Assembly (NCBI GenBank): GCA_035462025.1
Contig: DATHUR010000042.1
Location: 1 to 29,392 of the forward strand
From: Egicoccus sp035462025
GTDB taxonomy: Bacteria; Actinomycetota; Nitriliruptoria; Nitriliruptorales; Nitriliruptoraceae
DNA length: 29,392 nt
Reading direction: 5' to 3'
Shown: piece by piece, positions 15,909-25,422 of the stretch
Layout of the letters: the number at the start of each line of letters is the position of its first letter
How positions within the stretch are numbered: the stretch's first letter is position 1
Translations under genes and position numbers: made by a program
The notes under the pieces: model-generated
What the model was told of the DNA's origin: nothing
Database searches by the model: none
The model's input: only the letters and a program-made list of their open reading frames with translations

Positions 15909-16442
15909 ATGACGACCGAACGGACGAGCGCCTACGCGCAGGCCGTCGTCGCCCTCGCCCAGGGCGAGGACGCGCTCGACGCCGTCGGCAGCGAGCTGCG
16001 CTCCGTCGCCGACGCGGTGGAGCGCAGCGACGACCTGCGGCAGCGTCTGACCGACATCCACCTGCCCGTCGGGCAGCGGCTGAAGTTCATCGAGTCCGAC
16101 GTCCTGCGGGCGGCACACCCCGTCACCCGCAGCGCGCTCGCGATGATCATCGCCGCCGACCGTGCCGGCGAACTCGCCGAGATCGCCGCGACCGTGGCCA
16201 CCAGGGCCGCCGAGCTGCGTGACCGCGAGGTCGCCGAGGTGTACGTCGCCGCGCCGCTCGACGAGTCCCGGCAACGGGCCCTGACCGAGGCACTCGAACG
16301 CACCACCGGCAAGCGCCTCGACGTGACCTTCCACGTCGACCCGTCGCTCGTCGGCGGTGTCCGCGCCAAGATCGGCGACACCGTCATCGACGGCTCGGTC
16401 GCCCGCCGCCTGCAGGAACTGCGCACCCGCGTCGGACGCTGA
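15909..16442 (+). CDS. atpH: F0F1 ATP synthase subunit delta
   Basis: 177 aa, ATG, 30 bp after atpF. The N-terminal helical domain begins RTSAYAQAVVALA and contains the family's DIHLPVGQRLKFIESDVL stretch. The C-terminal part is AEVYVAAPLDE and GKRLDVTFHVDPSLVGGVRAKIGDTVIDGSV, the standard delta/OSCP ending. It links the peripheral stalk to the top of F1. Length is that of a simple delta subunit. Mycobacteria instead have a long b-delta fusion here, so this lineage keeps the ancestral arrangement. Confidence 0.95.
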   Translation: MTTERTSAYAQAVVALAQGEDALDAVGSELRSVADAVERSDDLRQRLTDIHLPVGQRLKFIESDVLRAAHPVTRSALAMIIAADRAGELAEIAATVATRAAELRDREVAEVYVAAPLDESRQRALTEALERTTGKRLDVTFHVDPSLVGGVRAKIGDTVIDGSVARRLQELRTRVGR

Positions 16443-16500
16443 CCCGACACGGCTGACACGAAGCGCCCACCGCGGCGCGACCCACAAGAGGATGTACGAG

Positions 16501-18114
<1,614 letters not shown>

Positions 18115-18144
18115 CGGTCGGTCCACGAAGGGGAAGGTTGACGC

Positions 18145-19032
18145 ATGGCAGGTAGCGGCCAGATCCGCCTGTTGCGGCGACGCATCCGCTCGGTCAAGAG
18201 CACGCAGAAGATCACGCGTGCGATGGAGATGATCGCCGCGTCGCGGATCGTCAAGGCGCAGCGTCGTGTGCAGGAGGCCCGTCCGTACGCCGAGCAGATC
18301 ACCGAGGTGATCAAGGGGCTCGCGCTGGCCAACGAGGTCAAGAGCCACCCGCTGCTGCGCACACCCGACGAACCGGTCGGGCGGGTCGCCGTGCTCGTCA
18401 ACACCTCCGACCGCGGGCTCGCCGGCGCGTACAACGCCAACGTCATCAAGGCGGCCGAGCGCACCATCCGCCACGAGGAGGCCGACGGCAACGAGGTCGA
18501 GCTGTACGTGGTCGGCAAGAAGGGCATCAGCTACTTCTCCTACCGCGGCCGCCGTGCCGCCGGCGCCTGGGAGGGCGTGTCCGACGAGCCGCGCCTCGAG
18601 GCCGCGGCAGGCATCGCCGAGCAGCTCACCCGTCGCTACACCGAGGGACAGGTCGACCGGGTCTGGATCGTCTACACCGACTTCAAGTCGTCGCTGACCC
18701 AGCAGCCGGTCCGCATGGAACTGCTGCCGGTCAAGACCGAGGAGTTCGACGGTGGCGAAGAGATCGCACCCGAGATCTTCTTCGAACCAAGCCCCGCCGA
18801 ACTGCTCGACGCCCTGATCCCGCGCTACATCGACGCGAAGGTGTTCCACAGCCTGCTCGAGTCCGCCGCCTCCGAACACGCCTCGCGCCAGCGGGCGATG
18901 AAGTCGGCCACCGACAACGCCGAAGAGGTCGCCGGCAAGCTGTCGCGCGTCATGAACCAGGCCCGCCAGGACCAGATCACCACCGAGATCTCCGAGATCG
19001 TCGGTGGCGCCGAGGCCCTGTCCGCCGGCTGA
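18145..19032 (+). CDS. atpG: F0F1 ATP synthase subunit gamma
   Basis: 295 aa, ATG after GGGGAAGG. The central rotor shaft. The N-terminal coiled-coil helix has the conserved IRSVKSTQKITRAMEMIAAS (residues about 14-33), the middle Rossmann-like part has LVNTSDRGLAGAYNANVI, and the C-terminal helix has ASEHASRQRAMKSATDNAEE and RQDQITTEISEIVGGAEAL. All are near-invariant in gamma subunits. A moderately acidic insertion around residues 195-215 (VKTEEFDGGEEIAPEIF) is typical of actinobacterial sequences. It sits 30 bp after atpA. Confidence 0.96.
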   Translation: MAGSGQIRLLRRRIRSVKSTQKITRAMEMIAASRIVKAQRRVQEARPYAEQITEVIKGLALANEVKSHPLLRTPDEPVGRVAVLVNTSDRGLAGAYNANVIKAAERTIRHEEADGNEVELYVVGKKGISYFSYRGRRAAGAWEGVSDEPRLEAAAGIAEQLTRRYTEGQVDRVWIVYTDFKSSLTQQPVRMELLPVKTEEFDGGEEIAPEIFFEPSPAELLDALIPRYIDAKVFHSLLESAASEHASRQRAMKSATDNAEEVAGKLSRVMNQARQDQITTEISEIVGGAEALSAG

Positions 19033-19086
19033 CCCACCACCAGTTTCCCGCCGTACCGCAGCTTGACGCTCGAAGGAGCACAACCA

Positions 19087-20514
19087 ATGTCGACCCAGAC
19101 CGTTGGGGTGAACGAGGGCCGCATCGTGCGGGTCATCGGTCCCGTCGTGGACGTGGAGTTCTCGGCCGGTGACCTGCCCGAGATCAACACGGCGCTCACC
19201 TTCGAGCGCACCTACGAGGGCGAGACCCGCACGCTGACCGCCGAGGTCGCCCAGCACATCGGTGACCACCGCGTCCGTGCCATCTGCATGCAGCCGACCG
19301 ACGGTGTCGCGCGCGGCACCGACGTGGTCGACACGGGTGCCCCGATCTCGGTCCCGGTCGGCCCGGGCACGCTCGGGCACATCTACAACGTGCTCGGCGA
19401 GCCGCTCGACGTCGCCGCGGACCAGATCCAGGCCGACACCCGCTGGCCGATCCACCGCGCCCCGCCGCCGTTCGACGAGCTCGAGTCGCAGGCGACGATG
19501 TTCGAGACCGGCATCAAGGTCATCGACCTCGTCGAGCCCTACGTGCAGGGCGGCAAGATCGGCATGTTCGGCGGTGCCGGCGTCGGCAAGACCGTCGTCA
19601 TCCAGGAGATGATCAACCGCGTCGCCCAGCAGCACGGTGGTGTGTCGGTGTTCGCCGGCGTCGGCGAGCGCACCCGCGAGGGCAACGACCTCCTGCTCGA
19701 GATGCGCGAGTCGGGCGTCCTCGACAAGGCCGCGCTGGTGTTCGGGCAGATGGACGAGCCGCCGGGTGTGCGCCTGCGGGTCGCGCTGTCCGCGCTGACC
19801 ATGGCGGAGTACTTCCGCGACGAGATGCGCCAGGACGTGTTGCTGTTCGTCGACAACGTGTTCCGCTTCGTCCAGGCCGGTATGGAGGTCTCGACGCTGC
19901 TCGGGCGCATGCCGTCGGCCGCCGGCTACCAGCCGACGCTGTCGAACGAGATGGGTCAGCTGCAGGAGCGGATCACCTCGACCAAGGGTCGTTCGATCAC
20001 CTCGCTGCAGGCCGTGTACGTGCCCGCCGACGACATCACCGACCCGGCGCCGCACACCACGTTCGCCCACCTCGACGCGCAGACGGTGCTCTCGCGTGAC
20101 ATCTCCTCGCTGGGCATCTACCCGGCCGTCGACCCGCTCGACTCGACCTCGCGCATCCTCGACCCGGCCGTGGTCGGCGAGGAGCACTACCGCGTGGCGA
20201 CCGGCACCCAGGAGGTCCTGCAGCGCTACAAGGACCTGCAGGACATCATCGCCATCCTCGGCATCGACGAGCTGAGCGAAGAGGACAAGGTCACCGTCGC
20301 CCGGGCCCGCAAGGCGCAGCGGTTCTTCTCGCAGAACTTCTACGTCGCCGAGCAGTTCACCGGGAACCCCGGCGTCTACGTACCGGTCAAGGACACCGTC
20401 GAGGGCTTCAAGGCGCTGATCGAGGGCGAGCTCGACGAGATCCCCGAGCAGGCGTTCCTGTACGCCGGTGCGGTCGACGACGTGCTGCGCCGGGCCAAGG
20501 AACTGGGCAACTGA
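19087..20514 (+). CDS. atpD: F0F1 ATP synthase subunit beta
   Basis: 475 aa from the ATG at 19087, nine bases after GAAGGAG; an in-frame upstream start at 19063 lacks such a site. Catalytic subunit of F1. The N-terminal barrel has GRIVRVIGPVVDVEF, then the P-loop GGAGVGKT at 162-169, the catalytic Glu in GVGERTREGNDLL, Walker B LLFVDNVFRFVQAG, MPSAAGYQPTL, and the C-terminal DELSEED near residue 397 that contacts gamma and epsilon. Every active-site element is intact. The stop overlaps the atpC start by one base. Confidence 0.97.
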   Translation: MSTQTVGVNEGRIVRVIGPVVDVEFSAGDLPEINTALTFERTYEGETRTLTAEVAQHIGDHRVRAICMQPTDGVARGTDVVDTGAPISVPVGPGTLGHIYNVLGEPLDVAADQIQADTRWPIHRAPPPFDELESQATMFETGIKVIDLVEPYVQGGKIGMFGGAGVGKTVVIQEMINRVAQQHGGVSVFAGVGERTREGNDLLLEMRESGVLDKAALVFGQMDEPPGVRLRVALSALTMAEYFRDEMRQDVLLFVDNVFRFVQAGMEVSTLLGRMPSAAGYQPTLSNEMGQLQERITSTKGRSITSLQAVYVPADDITDPAPHTTFAHLDAQTVLSRDISSLGIYPAVDPLDSTSRILDPAVVGEEHYRVATGTQEVLQRYKDLQDIIAILGIDELSEEDKVTVARARKAQRFFSQNFYVAEQFTGNPGVYVPVKDTVEGFKALIEGELDEIPEQAFLYAGAVDDVLRRAKELGN

Positions 20515-20906
20515 TGGCAGCCACGATGCACGTCGAGGTGGTCTCGGCGGAGCGCCACGTGCTCTCCACCGAGGCCAAGGAGCTGTACGCGCGCTCGGTC
20601 GAGGGCGAGATCGGCATCCTGCCCGGCCACCAGCCGGCCCTGATCGAGCTCGACATCGCACCCGTGCGGGTCAAGCTCGAGGATGACTCGTGGGAGACCA
20701 TCGCGGTCCACCACGGCCTGCTGTACGTCGGCCGCGAGAAGATCATCGTGCTCGCCGACGTCGCCGAGCCGGCCAGCCAGATCGATGCGGGCCGCGCCGA
20801 GGCGAAGCTGCGCGAACTCGAGGCGCAACTCGCCGAGGGCGAGGACGCCGTCGTGCGCGCATCGGTGCAGCGCGCCCGCACCCGCCTGGCCGTCGTCGAG
20901 CGCTGA
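20514..20906 (+). CDS. atpC: F0F1 ATP synthase subunit epsilon
   Basis: 130 aa, ATG overlapping the atpD stop (TGATG); another ATG four codons in (MHVEVVSAE) could also serve. The N-terminal beta-sandwich shows MHVEVVSAERHVLSTEAKELYARSVEGE in pieces and GEIGILPGHQPALIELD, the core signature. The C-terminal helical hairpin (IDAGRAEAKLRELEAQLAEG and following) is present, so inhibitory regulation of ATP hydrolysis is possible. Last gene of the operon; a perfect hairpin follows 15 bp later. Confidence 0.95.
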   Translation: MAATMHVEVVSAERHVLSTEAKELYARSVEGEIGILPGHQPALIELDIAPVRVKLEDDSWETIAVHHGLLYVGREKIIVLADVAEPASQIDAGRAEAKLRELEAQLAEGEDAVVRASVQRARTRLAVVER

Positions 20907-20920
20907 CACACGATCCTCGC

Positions 20921-20952
20921 GACGATGGGCGGCCACGCGGCCGCCCATCGTC
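20921..20952 (+). terminator. Strong hairpin ending the ATP synthase operon
   Basis: A perfect 14-bp stem: GACGATGGGCGGCC at 20921-20934, loop ACGC, and its exact complement at 20939-20952, 15 bp after the atpC stop. There is no poly-T tail (CGTTCGGT follows), as is usual in GC-rich actinobacteria. This is the longest perfect hairpin I found. Confidence 0.8.
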
Positions 20953-20986
20953 CGTTCGGTCAGATCGGCCGGGACCGCCTCCCACC

Positions 20987-20992
20987 TAGCGT
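20987..20992 (+). promoter_or_regulatory. Possible -10 box (TAGCGT) for the VWA gene
   Basis: TAGCGT in the context ACCTAGCGTGAC, 35 bp after the atp terminator hairpin and 36 bp before the VWA ATG. No -35 box is recognisable. Position after a terminator makes a promoter here likely. Confidence 0.35.
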
Positions 20993-21028
20993 GACGGCGA
21001 TCCGGCGCGGCGCGACACAGGGGGATGT

Positions 21029-22372
21029 ATGCCACCGGCACGTGTGCTGCGGCTCGCGCTCGCGGTGGTGATGGCACTGGCCCTGGTGCCCACGACCGCG
21101 GCCGGCGCACAGGAGGAGGCCGAGGGTGCCCTCCTGCTGATCATGGACGCCTCGGGATCGATGGAAGCCACCGACGCGGACGGTGTGCGGCTGATCGACG
21201 GGGCCAAGGACGCACTGCGCGGGGTGGTCGACGCCCTGCCCGACGGCACGAACGTCGGGCTTCGCGTCTACGGCCACCGCGAGCCCAACACCGACGAGGA
21301 ACGGGGCTGTCAGGACACCGAACTGGTCAGCCCCGTGCAGCCGCTCGACCGTGACGCGATGCGCGCCGCCATCGACGGGTTCGAGCCGTCCGGGTTCACC
21401 CCGATCGGCCTGTCGCTGCAGGAGGCGGCCGGCGACCTGCCGCCCGAGGGTCCGCGCACCATCATCCTGGTCTCCGACGGCGAGGACACGTGCTCGCCGC
21501 CCGATCCCTGCGATGTCGCGGCCGACCTGCGACGCGACGGCGTCGACCTGGTGATCGAGACGGTCGGCTTCGCCCTGGGCGACAACGAGGTGGCTCGCCA
21601 GCAGTTGGCGTGCATCGCCGAGGCCGGCGGCGGCGAGTTCCGCGACATCGCCACGGCGGCGGAACTGGCCGAACAACTCGAGGTCGTCTCGGTCCGTGAG
21701 GCCCGCCGCTACCAGCAGGACGGCATCCCGGTCGAGGGAACCACCGTCCCGCTGGATGCGCCCGACATCACGGTCAACGAGAAGCACACGGACACGATCC
21801 TGCACGACGAGTTCCTGTACTACCGCGTCGACGTCAGCAACGTGCGGGGCGAGATCACCGCGGTCGTGGTCCGTGGTCCCAACGATGCCGGTGAAGGCGG
21901 CCCGACACTGTGGGCCGGTTGGACCGACCGGTCGACGGACTGGTTCGGCGGCGGGACCCCCACCTACAGCGAGTCGAGCGAGGCTGCCGACGCCGTCGTC
22001 GAGACACGTGCCGTCGACGTGACGGAGGTCGACGAGGTCTACCTCCAGCTCGAGCTGCGGAGACGCTTCAGTTCCGAGGGCGAGTACCCGGTCGAGATCA
22101 CGGTCGTCGCCGAGGACGTCGAGGAGCCGGCGGACGCCGAGCCGACCGAGCAGGAGAGCGAGGCGGAGGAGGAGCCGGTCGTCGACGACGAGACGGGCGA
22201 GCCCGAGGAACCGGATCCGTCGGAAGCCGCCGCGGCCGAGGCGGGCGCCGGCGTGCCCGCCTGGGCCGTGGCCGTGATCGCGCTGCTGACGCTGCTGGTG
22301 CTGGTGCTCGGCGCGCTGGTCGTCATGATGATGCGCCGTCAGTCCCCGTCGGGCACACCGCCGCCGACCTGA
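21029..22372 (+). CDS. Secreted, membrane-anchored VWA-domain protein
   Basis: 447 aa, ATG just after AGGGGG. A signal peptide occupies residues 1-27 (hydrophobic LRLALAVVMALALVP, cleavage expected after AAGA). The von Willebrand A domain follows: MIDAS motif D40-A-S-G-S44, then DGTNVGLRVYGHRE, the MIDAS threonine in SGFTPIG, and TIILVSDGEDTC. Cys residues in the domain may form disulfides. A second, beta-rich region of about 140 residues is unassigned. Then comes an acidic Glu/Pro-rich linker (residues about 362-405), a membrane helix (WAVAVIALLTLLVLVLGALVV) and a short basic tail. The protein should display a metal-dependent binding domain outside the cell. Ligand unknown. It lies between atpC and murA, where mycobacteria have Rv1312. 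Confidence 0.85.
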   Translation: MPPARVLRLALAVVMALALVPTTAAGAQEEAEGALLLIMDASGSMEATDADGVRLIDGAKDALRGVVDALPDGTNVGLRVYGHREPNTDEERGCQDTELVSPVQPLDRDAMRAAIDGFEPSGFTPIGLSLQEAAGDLPPEGPRTIILVSDGEDTCSPPDPCDVAADLRRDGVDLVIETVGFALGDNEVARQQLACIAEAGGGEFRDIATAAELAEQLEVVSVREARRYQQDGIPVEGTTVPLDAPDITVNEKHTDTILHDEFLYYRVDVSNVRGEITAVVVRGPNDAGEGGPTLWAGWTDRSTDWFGGGTPTYSESSEAADAVVETRAVDVTEVDEVYLQLELRRRFSSEGEYPVEITVVAEDVEEPADAEPTEQESEAEEEPVVDDETGEPEEPDPSEAAAAEAGAGVPAWAVAVIALLTLLVLVLGALVVMMMRRQSPSGTPPPT

Positions 22373-22385
22373 GCGGACGGACGAC

Positions 22386-22411
22386 CCCGCGGTGCCCCCG
22401 CACCACGCGGG
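22386..22411 (+). terminator. Hairpin abutting the murA -10 box
   Basis: CCCGCG-GTGC, loop CCCC, GCAC-(CA bulge)-CGCGGG, 13 bp after the VWA gene stop. It ends exactly where the TAGTCT box begins, so it occupies the -35 region of the murA promoter. It may be a terminator, an operator, or both. Confidence 0.5.
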
Positions 22412-22417
22412 TAGTCT
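22412..22417 (+). promoter_or_regulatory. -10 box of murA, likely leaderless start
   Basis: TAGTCT, followed by seven bases (CGACCCG) and the murA ATG at 22425. That spacing places the transcription start at the A of the ATG. No Shine-Dalgarno sequence lies in between, which fits a leaderless mRNA, a frequent type in actinobacteria. Confidence 0.45.
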
Positions 22418-22424
22418 CGACCCG

Positions 22425-23717
22425 ATGCTGGATCCGACCTCCTCCACCGACGTCTTCGTCGTCCGGGGCGGGGCCCCGTTGCGGGGCACCGTCCGGTTGT
22501 CCGGCGCCAAGAACTCGGCTCTGAAGCTGATGGCGGCCGGCATCCTGTGCGAGGGCAGGCTGGAGTTGTCCGCCATCCCACGCATCGCGGACGTCCCGGT
22601 GATGGCCGACGTGCTGCGCGGGATCGGGTTGGGGGTCGATCTCGACCTCGCCAACGAACGCTGCACGATCGACGCGACCCGGGAGCCGGACTGGCGCCCG
22701 CCGCGCGACGCGGTCACCCGGATCCGCGCGTCGATTTCCACCCTCGGCCCGCTGGTCGGACGGCTGCGCCGCGCCCGGATCGCCCTGCCCGGTGGCGACA
22801 AGATCGGCGCACGACGCATCGAGATGCACGTCCGTGGCCTGGTCGCCATGGGCGCCGAGGTCGAGGAACACGCCGACGAGGTCGAGGTCCGGGCACCCGA
22901 CCTGCACGGGGCGATCTTCACCCTCGACTTCCCGAGCGTGGGCGCCACCGAGAACCTCGTGATGGCGGCCGTGCTGGCCGACGGCACCACGGTGTTGGAC
23001 AACGCCGCCCGCGAACCCGAGATCCAGGACCTGTGCCGGATGCTGGTCGCGATGGGCGCGAGGATCGACGGCATCGGTTCGCCCACGCTCGAGATCGAGG
23101 GTGTCGAGCGGCTGCATCCGACCGCCTGGGAGACCTGCCCCGACCGGATCGAGGCCGGCACCTATGCGGTCGCCGCCGCGCTGACCGGCGGTGACGTCGT
23201 GATCGAACGGGTGCGCCCGACCGACCTCACGCTGCCGCTGCTCAAGCTCCGTGCCGCCGGCGTCGCCATCGAGGAGGGAGGGGACTCGCTGCGGGTCAAG
23301 GCCGGTGACCTCGACCCGGTCGACTTCGTGACACTGCCCTACCCGGGTTTCCCGACCGACCTGCAGCCGCAGATGATGGTCCTGCTCACCCAGGCCGAGG
23401 GCACGTCGCGCTGCACCGAGAACGTGTTCGAGTCGCGGTTCTCGTTCGTGGCCGAGTTGGCCCGCATGGGAGCCAACATCCAGATCGACGGCCACCACGC
23501 GCTGATCCGCGGCCCCGCGCCGCTGGTCGGCGCGACGTTCACCGGTCTGGACGTGCGCGCCGGCGCCGCCGGGACGCTCGCCGGCCTGGTCGCGCGCGGC
23601 GAGACGATCGTGCGCGACGTCCACCACGTCGACCGCGGCTACGCCGACTGGATCCCGCGTCTGCAGGCCCTGGGCGCCGACGTCGAGCGGGTCCCGGCCG
23701 CCGATGTGGATGGCTGA
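22425..23717 (+). CDS. murA: UDP-N-acetylglucosamine 1-carboxyvinyltransferase, Asp-type
   Basis: 430 aa, ATG at 22425. MurA transfers enolpyruvate from PEP to UDP-GlcNAc, the first committed step of peptidoglycan synthesis. SGAKNSALKLMAAGIL (residues 26-41) holds the conserved Lys-Asn pair. The flexible catalytic loop reads LPGGDKIGARRIEMH, so the usual Cys (E. coli C115) is Asp at position 125. Family knowledge: the same Cys-to-Asp change in Mycobacterium and Chlamydia leaves the enzyme active but insensitive to fosfomycin. Also present are SVGATENLVMAAVLA, TNLQPQ-like TDLQPQMMVLLTQAEG, and LDVRAGAAGTLAGLVA. The stop overlaps the SpoIID gene. The gene follows the atp operon as in mycobacteria and Bacillus. 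Confidence 0.95.
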   Translation: MLDPTSSTDVFVVRGGAPLRGTVRLSGAKNSALKLMAAGILCEGRLELSAIPRIADVPVMADVLRGIGLGVDLDLANERCTIDATREPDWRPPRDAVTRIRASISTLGPLVGRLRRARIALPGGDKIGARRIEMHVRGLVAMGAEVEEHADEVEVRAPDLHGAIFTLDFPSVGATENLVMAAVLADGTTVLDNAAREPEIQDLCRMLVAMGARIDGIGSPTLEIEGVERLHPTAWETCPDRIEAGTYAVAAALTGGDVVIERVRPTDLTLPLLKLRAAGVAIEEGGDSLRVKAGDLDPVDFVTLPYPGFPTDLQPQMMVLLTQAEGTSRCTENVFESRFSFVAELARMGANIQIDGHHALIRGPAPLVGATFTGLDVRAGAAGTLAGLVARGETIVRDVHHVDRGYADWIPRLQALGADVERVPAADVDG

Positions 23718-25422
23718 GCCCGACGCGGCGGGAACCGTCGCGCCCCGCGCATGGCTGCGTGGCCTCGTCGTGGCGGCCACGTTGCTCCTGGCTGCGACCG
23801 TCCCGGCCGGACCCGCCGAGGCACAGACGGTGAGCGGTGTCCTGCGCGCCGAGGTGGAGGACGGGGCCATCGAGGTGGTCGACGACGCCCACGGTCCCCG
23901 CGCCTTCCTCGACACCCTCGAAGCCCACCCCGACGGGTCCGGGACGTTGGTCAACGAACTCGGCATCGACGACTACGTGGCCGGCGTCGCCGAGATGCCG
24001 GGCCGCTGGCACCTCGAGGCGCTGAAGGCCCAGGCCGTCGCCGCGCGCACCTACGCCTGGTACTCGATGCGGCTGGGCACGTTCACCCACTACGACATCT
24101 GTGCCACCACGGCCTGCCAGGTGTTCCGCGGGGCGGGCGCCGAACTGGCCGGGGATGCCGGTCGATGGCGGCAGGCGGTCGACGAGACCGCCGGCGAGGT
24201 GCTCGTCGACGGCGAAGGTCTGCCGATCCTGGCGCGCTACTTCTCGACCTCGGGTGGGCGCACCTACCCCAACGAACTGGTCTTCCCCGCGGACGGCCCG
24301 CGTCCCTACCTCGTCGGGACCGAGGACGAACCCGACGAGGTGTCGCCCTACCACCGATGGACCGTGCGGTTCACCCGCGAGCAGTTCGACGACGTCATCG
24401 GCCGCGGGGACACGCTCCGCGCCGCGGCACCGGTCGCCGACGTCCGCCGGGACGGTGACGTGCACGACCCGTACGCCCACATCGTCGTCACCGGGACCGA
24501 CGGCACCGAGGTCCGTGTCGGCGTGCGACCATTCCGCGACTTCGTCAGCCGGATCGCCGCCCAGCAGTATCCCGAGCAGTTCCCCGGCGTCCGCAGCGAC
24601 GGCCTGCGGCCCCTGCCCGACACCATGCCCTCGAGCCGCTTCGAGATCAGCATCGACGACGAGGCGGTGACGATCGTGGGACGCGGGTGGGGGCACGGCG
24701 TCGGCATGAGCCAGTACGGCGCGAAGGGTCGCGCCGAACGCGGTGATGACTACCGGCAGATCCTCGCCGCCTACTACGACGGGCTCGGGCCGACCGTGAG
24801 CGACGACCTCCCGGCGCGGGTCCGGGTCGGCCTCGACGTCGGCGACACCTTCACGCTGCGACCCACGCGCTCGATGCGCCTGACCGTGGGCGAGAGCGTC
24901 GTGGCCGAGACGGCGATCGGCACCTGGACCGCGACACGCGACGGTGACGGTTGGACGTTGACGCCGCCCGAGGGGCACGACGCCGAACTCGCCGTCAGCG
25001 CCACCCGTCGTGCCGAGGGCCTGGCGCTCGGCGATGCGCTCGTCGTCGAGGCCGACGTCAACAAGCCGGCCCTGCTGCGCCTGGTCGTCACCGATGCGGC
25101 CGGGGACGAGGTACTGGTCCGCGACCTCGGTGCCGCGGACGCCGGCGTGCAGGCCGCCACCTGGCGCTACGAGGACGCCGACGGCGGCTCGGTGGCGCCG
25201 GGCGAGTACGCGCTCGCCCTGATCGCGCGCGACGCCGCCGGCGCCGAGGCCGGCACACCGCTGACGGTGACCGTCGGCGAGGACGACGCCGGCGGGGCCG
25301 CCGACGAAGCGCGCGCGGATGGTGAGGACGGCGCGGGTGGCCGTATCGTCGCGCTCGTCCTGGTCGGTGCCGTCCTGGTCCTCCTTCTCGCCGTCCAGGG
25401 TTCCCGCAGGAGACGCGCATGA
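23704..25422 (+). CDS. SpoIID/LytB-domain protein (predicted peptidoglycan lytic transglycosylase)
   Basis: 572 aa from the ATG at 23704, overlapping murA by 14 bp; ATG at 23710 is equally possible. A signal peptide/anchor spans residues about 18-40 (ending AEAQ). The SpoIID/LytB domain has GIDDYVAGVAEMPG with the catalytic-type E97, then HLEALKAQAVAARTYA, a Cys pair at 133 and 138 (CATTACQVF), YFSTSGGRT, and the closing RGWGHGVGMSQYGAKGRA at 327-344. Bacillus SpoIID cleaves glycan strands denuded of stem peptides during engulfment. No sporulation gene is seen here, so a role in wall turnover is likelier. Residues about 400-540 add beta-rich repeats, one resembling a FlgD-type Ig domain. A C-terminal helix (IVALVLVGAVLVLLLAV) anchors it to the membrane. 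Confidence 0.88.
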   Translation: MWMAEPDAAGTVAPRAWLRGLVVAATLLLAATVPAGPAEAQTVSGVLRAEVEDGAIEVVDDAHGPRAFLDTLEAHPDGSGTLVNELGIDDYVAGVAEMPGRWHLEALKAQAVAARTYAWYSMRLGTFTHYDICATTACQVFRGAGAELAGDAGRWRQAVDETAGEVLVDGEGLPILARYFSTSGGRTYPNELVFPADGPRPYLVGTEDEPDEVSPYHRWTVRFTREQFDDVIGRGDTLRAAAPVADVRRDGDVHDPYAHIVVTGTDGTEVRVGVRPFRDFVSRIAAQQYPEQFPGVRSDGLRPLPDTMPSSRFEISIDDEAVTIVGRGWGHGVGMSQYGAKGRAERGDDYRQILAAYYDGLGPTVSDDLPARVRVGLDVGDTFTLRPTRSMRLTVGESVVAETAIGTWTATRDGDGWTLTPPEGHDAELAVSATRRAEGLALGDALVVEADVNKPALLRLVVTDAAGDEVLVRDLGAADAGVQAATWRYEDADGGSVAPGEYALALIARDAAGAEAGTPLTVTVGEDDAGGAADEARADGEDGAGGRIVALVLVGAVLVLLLAVQGSRRRRA

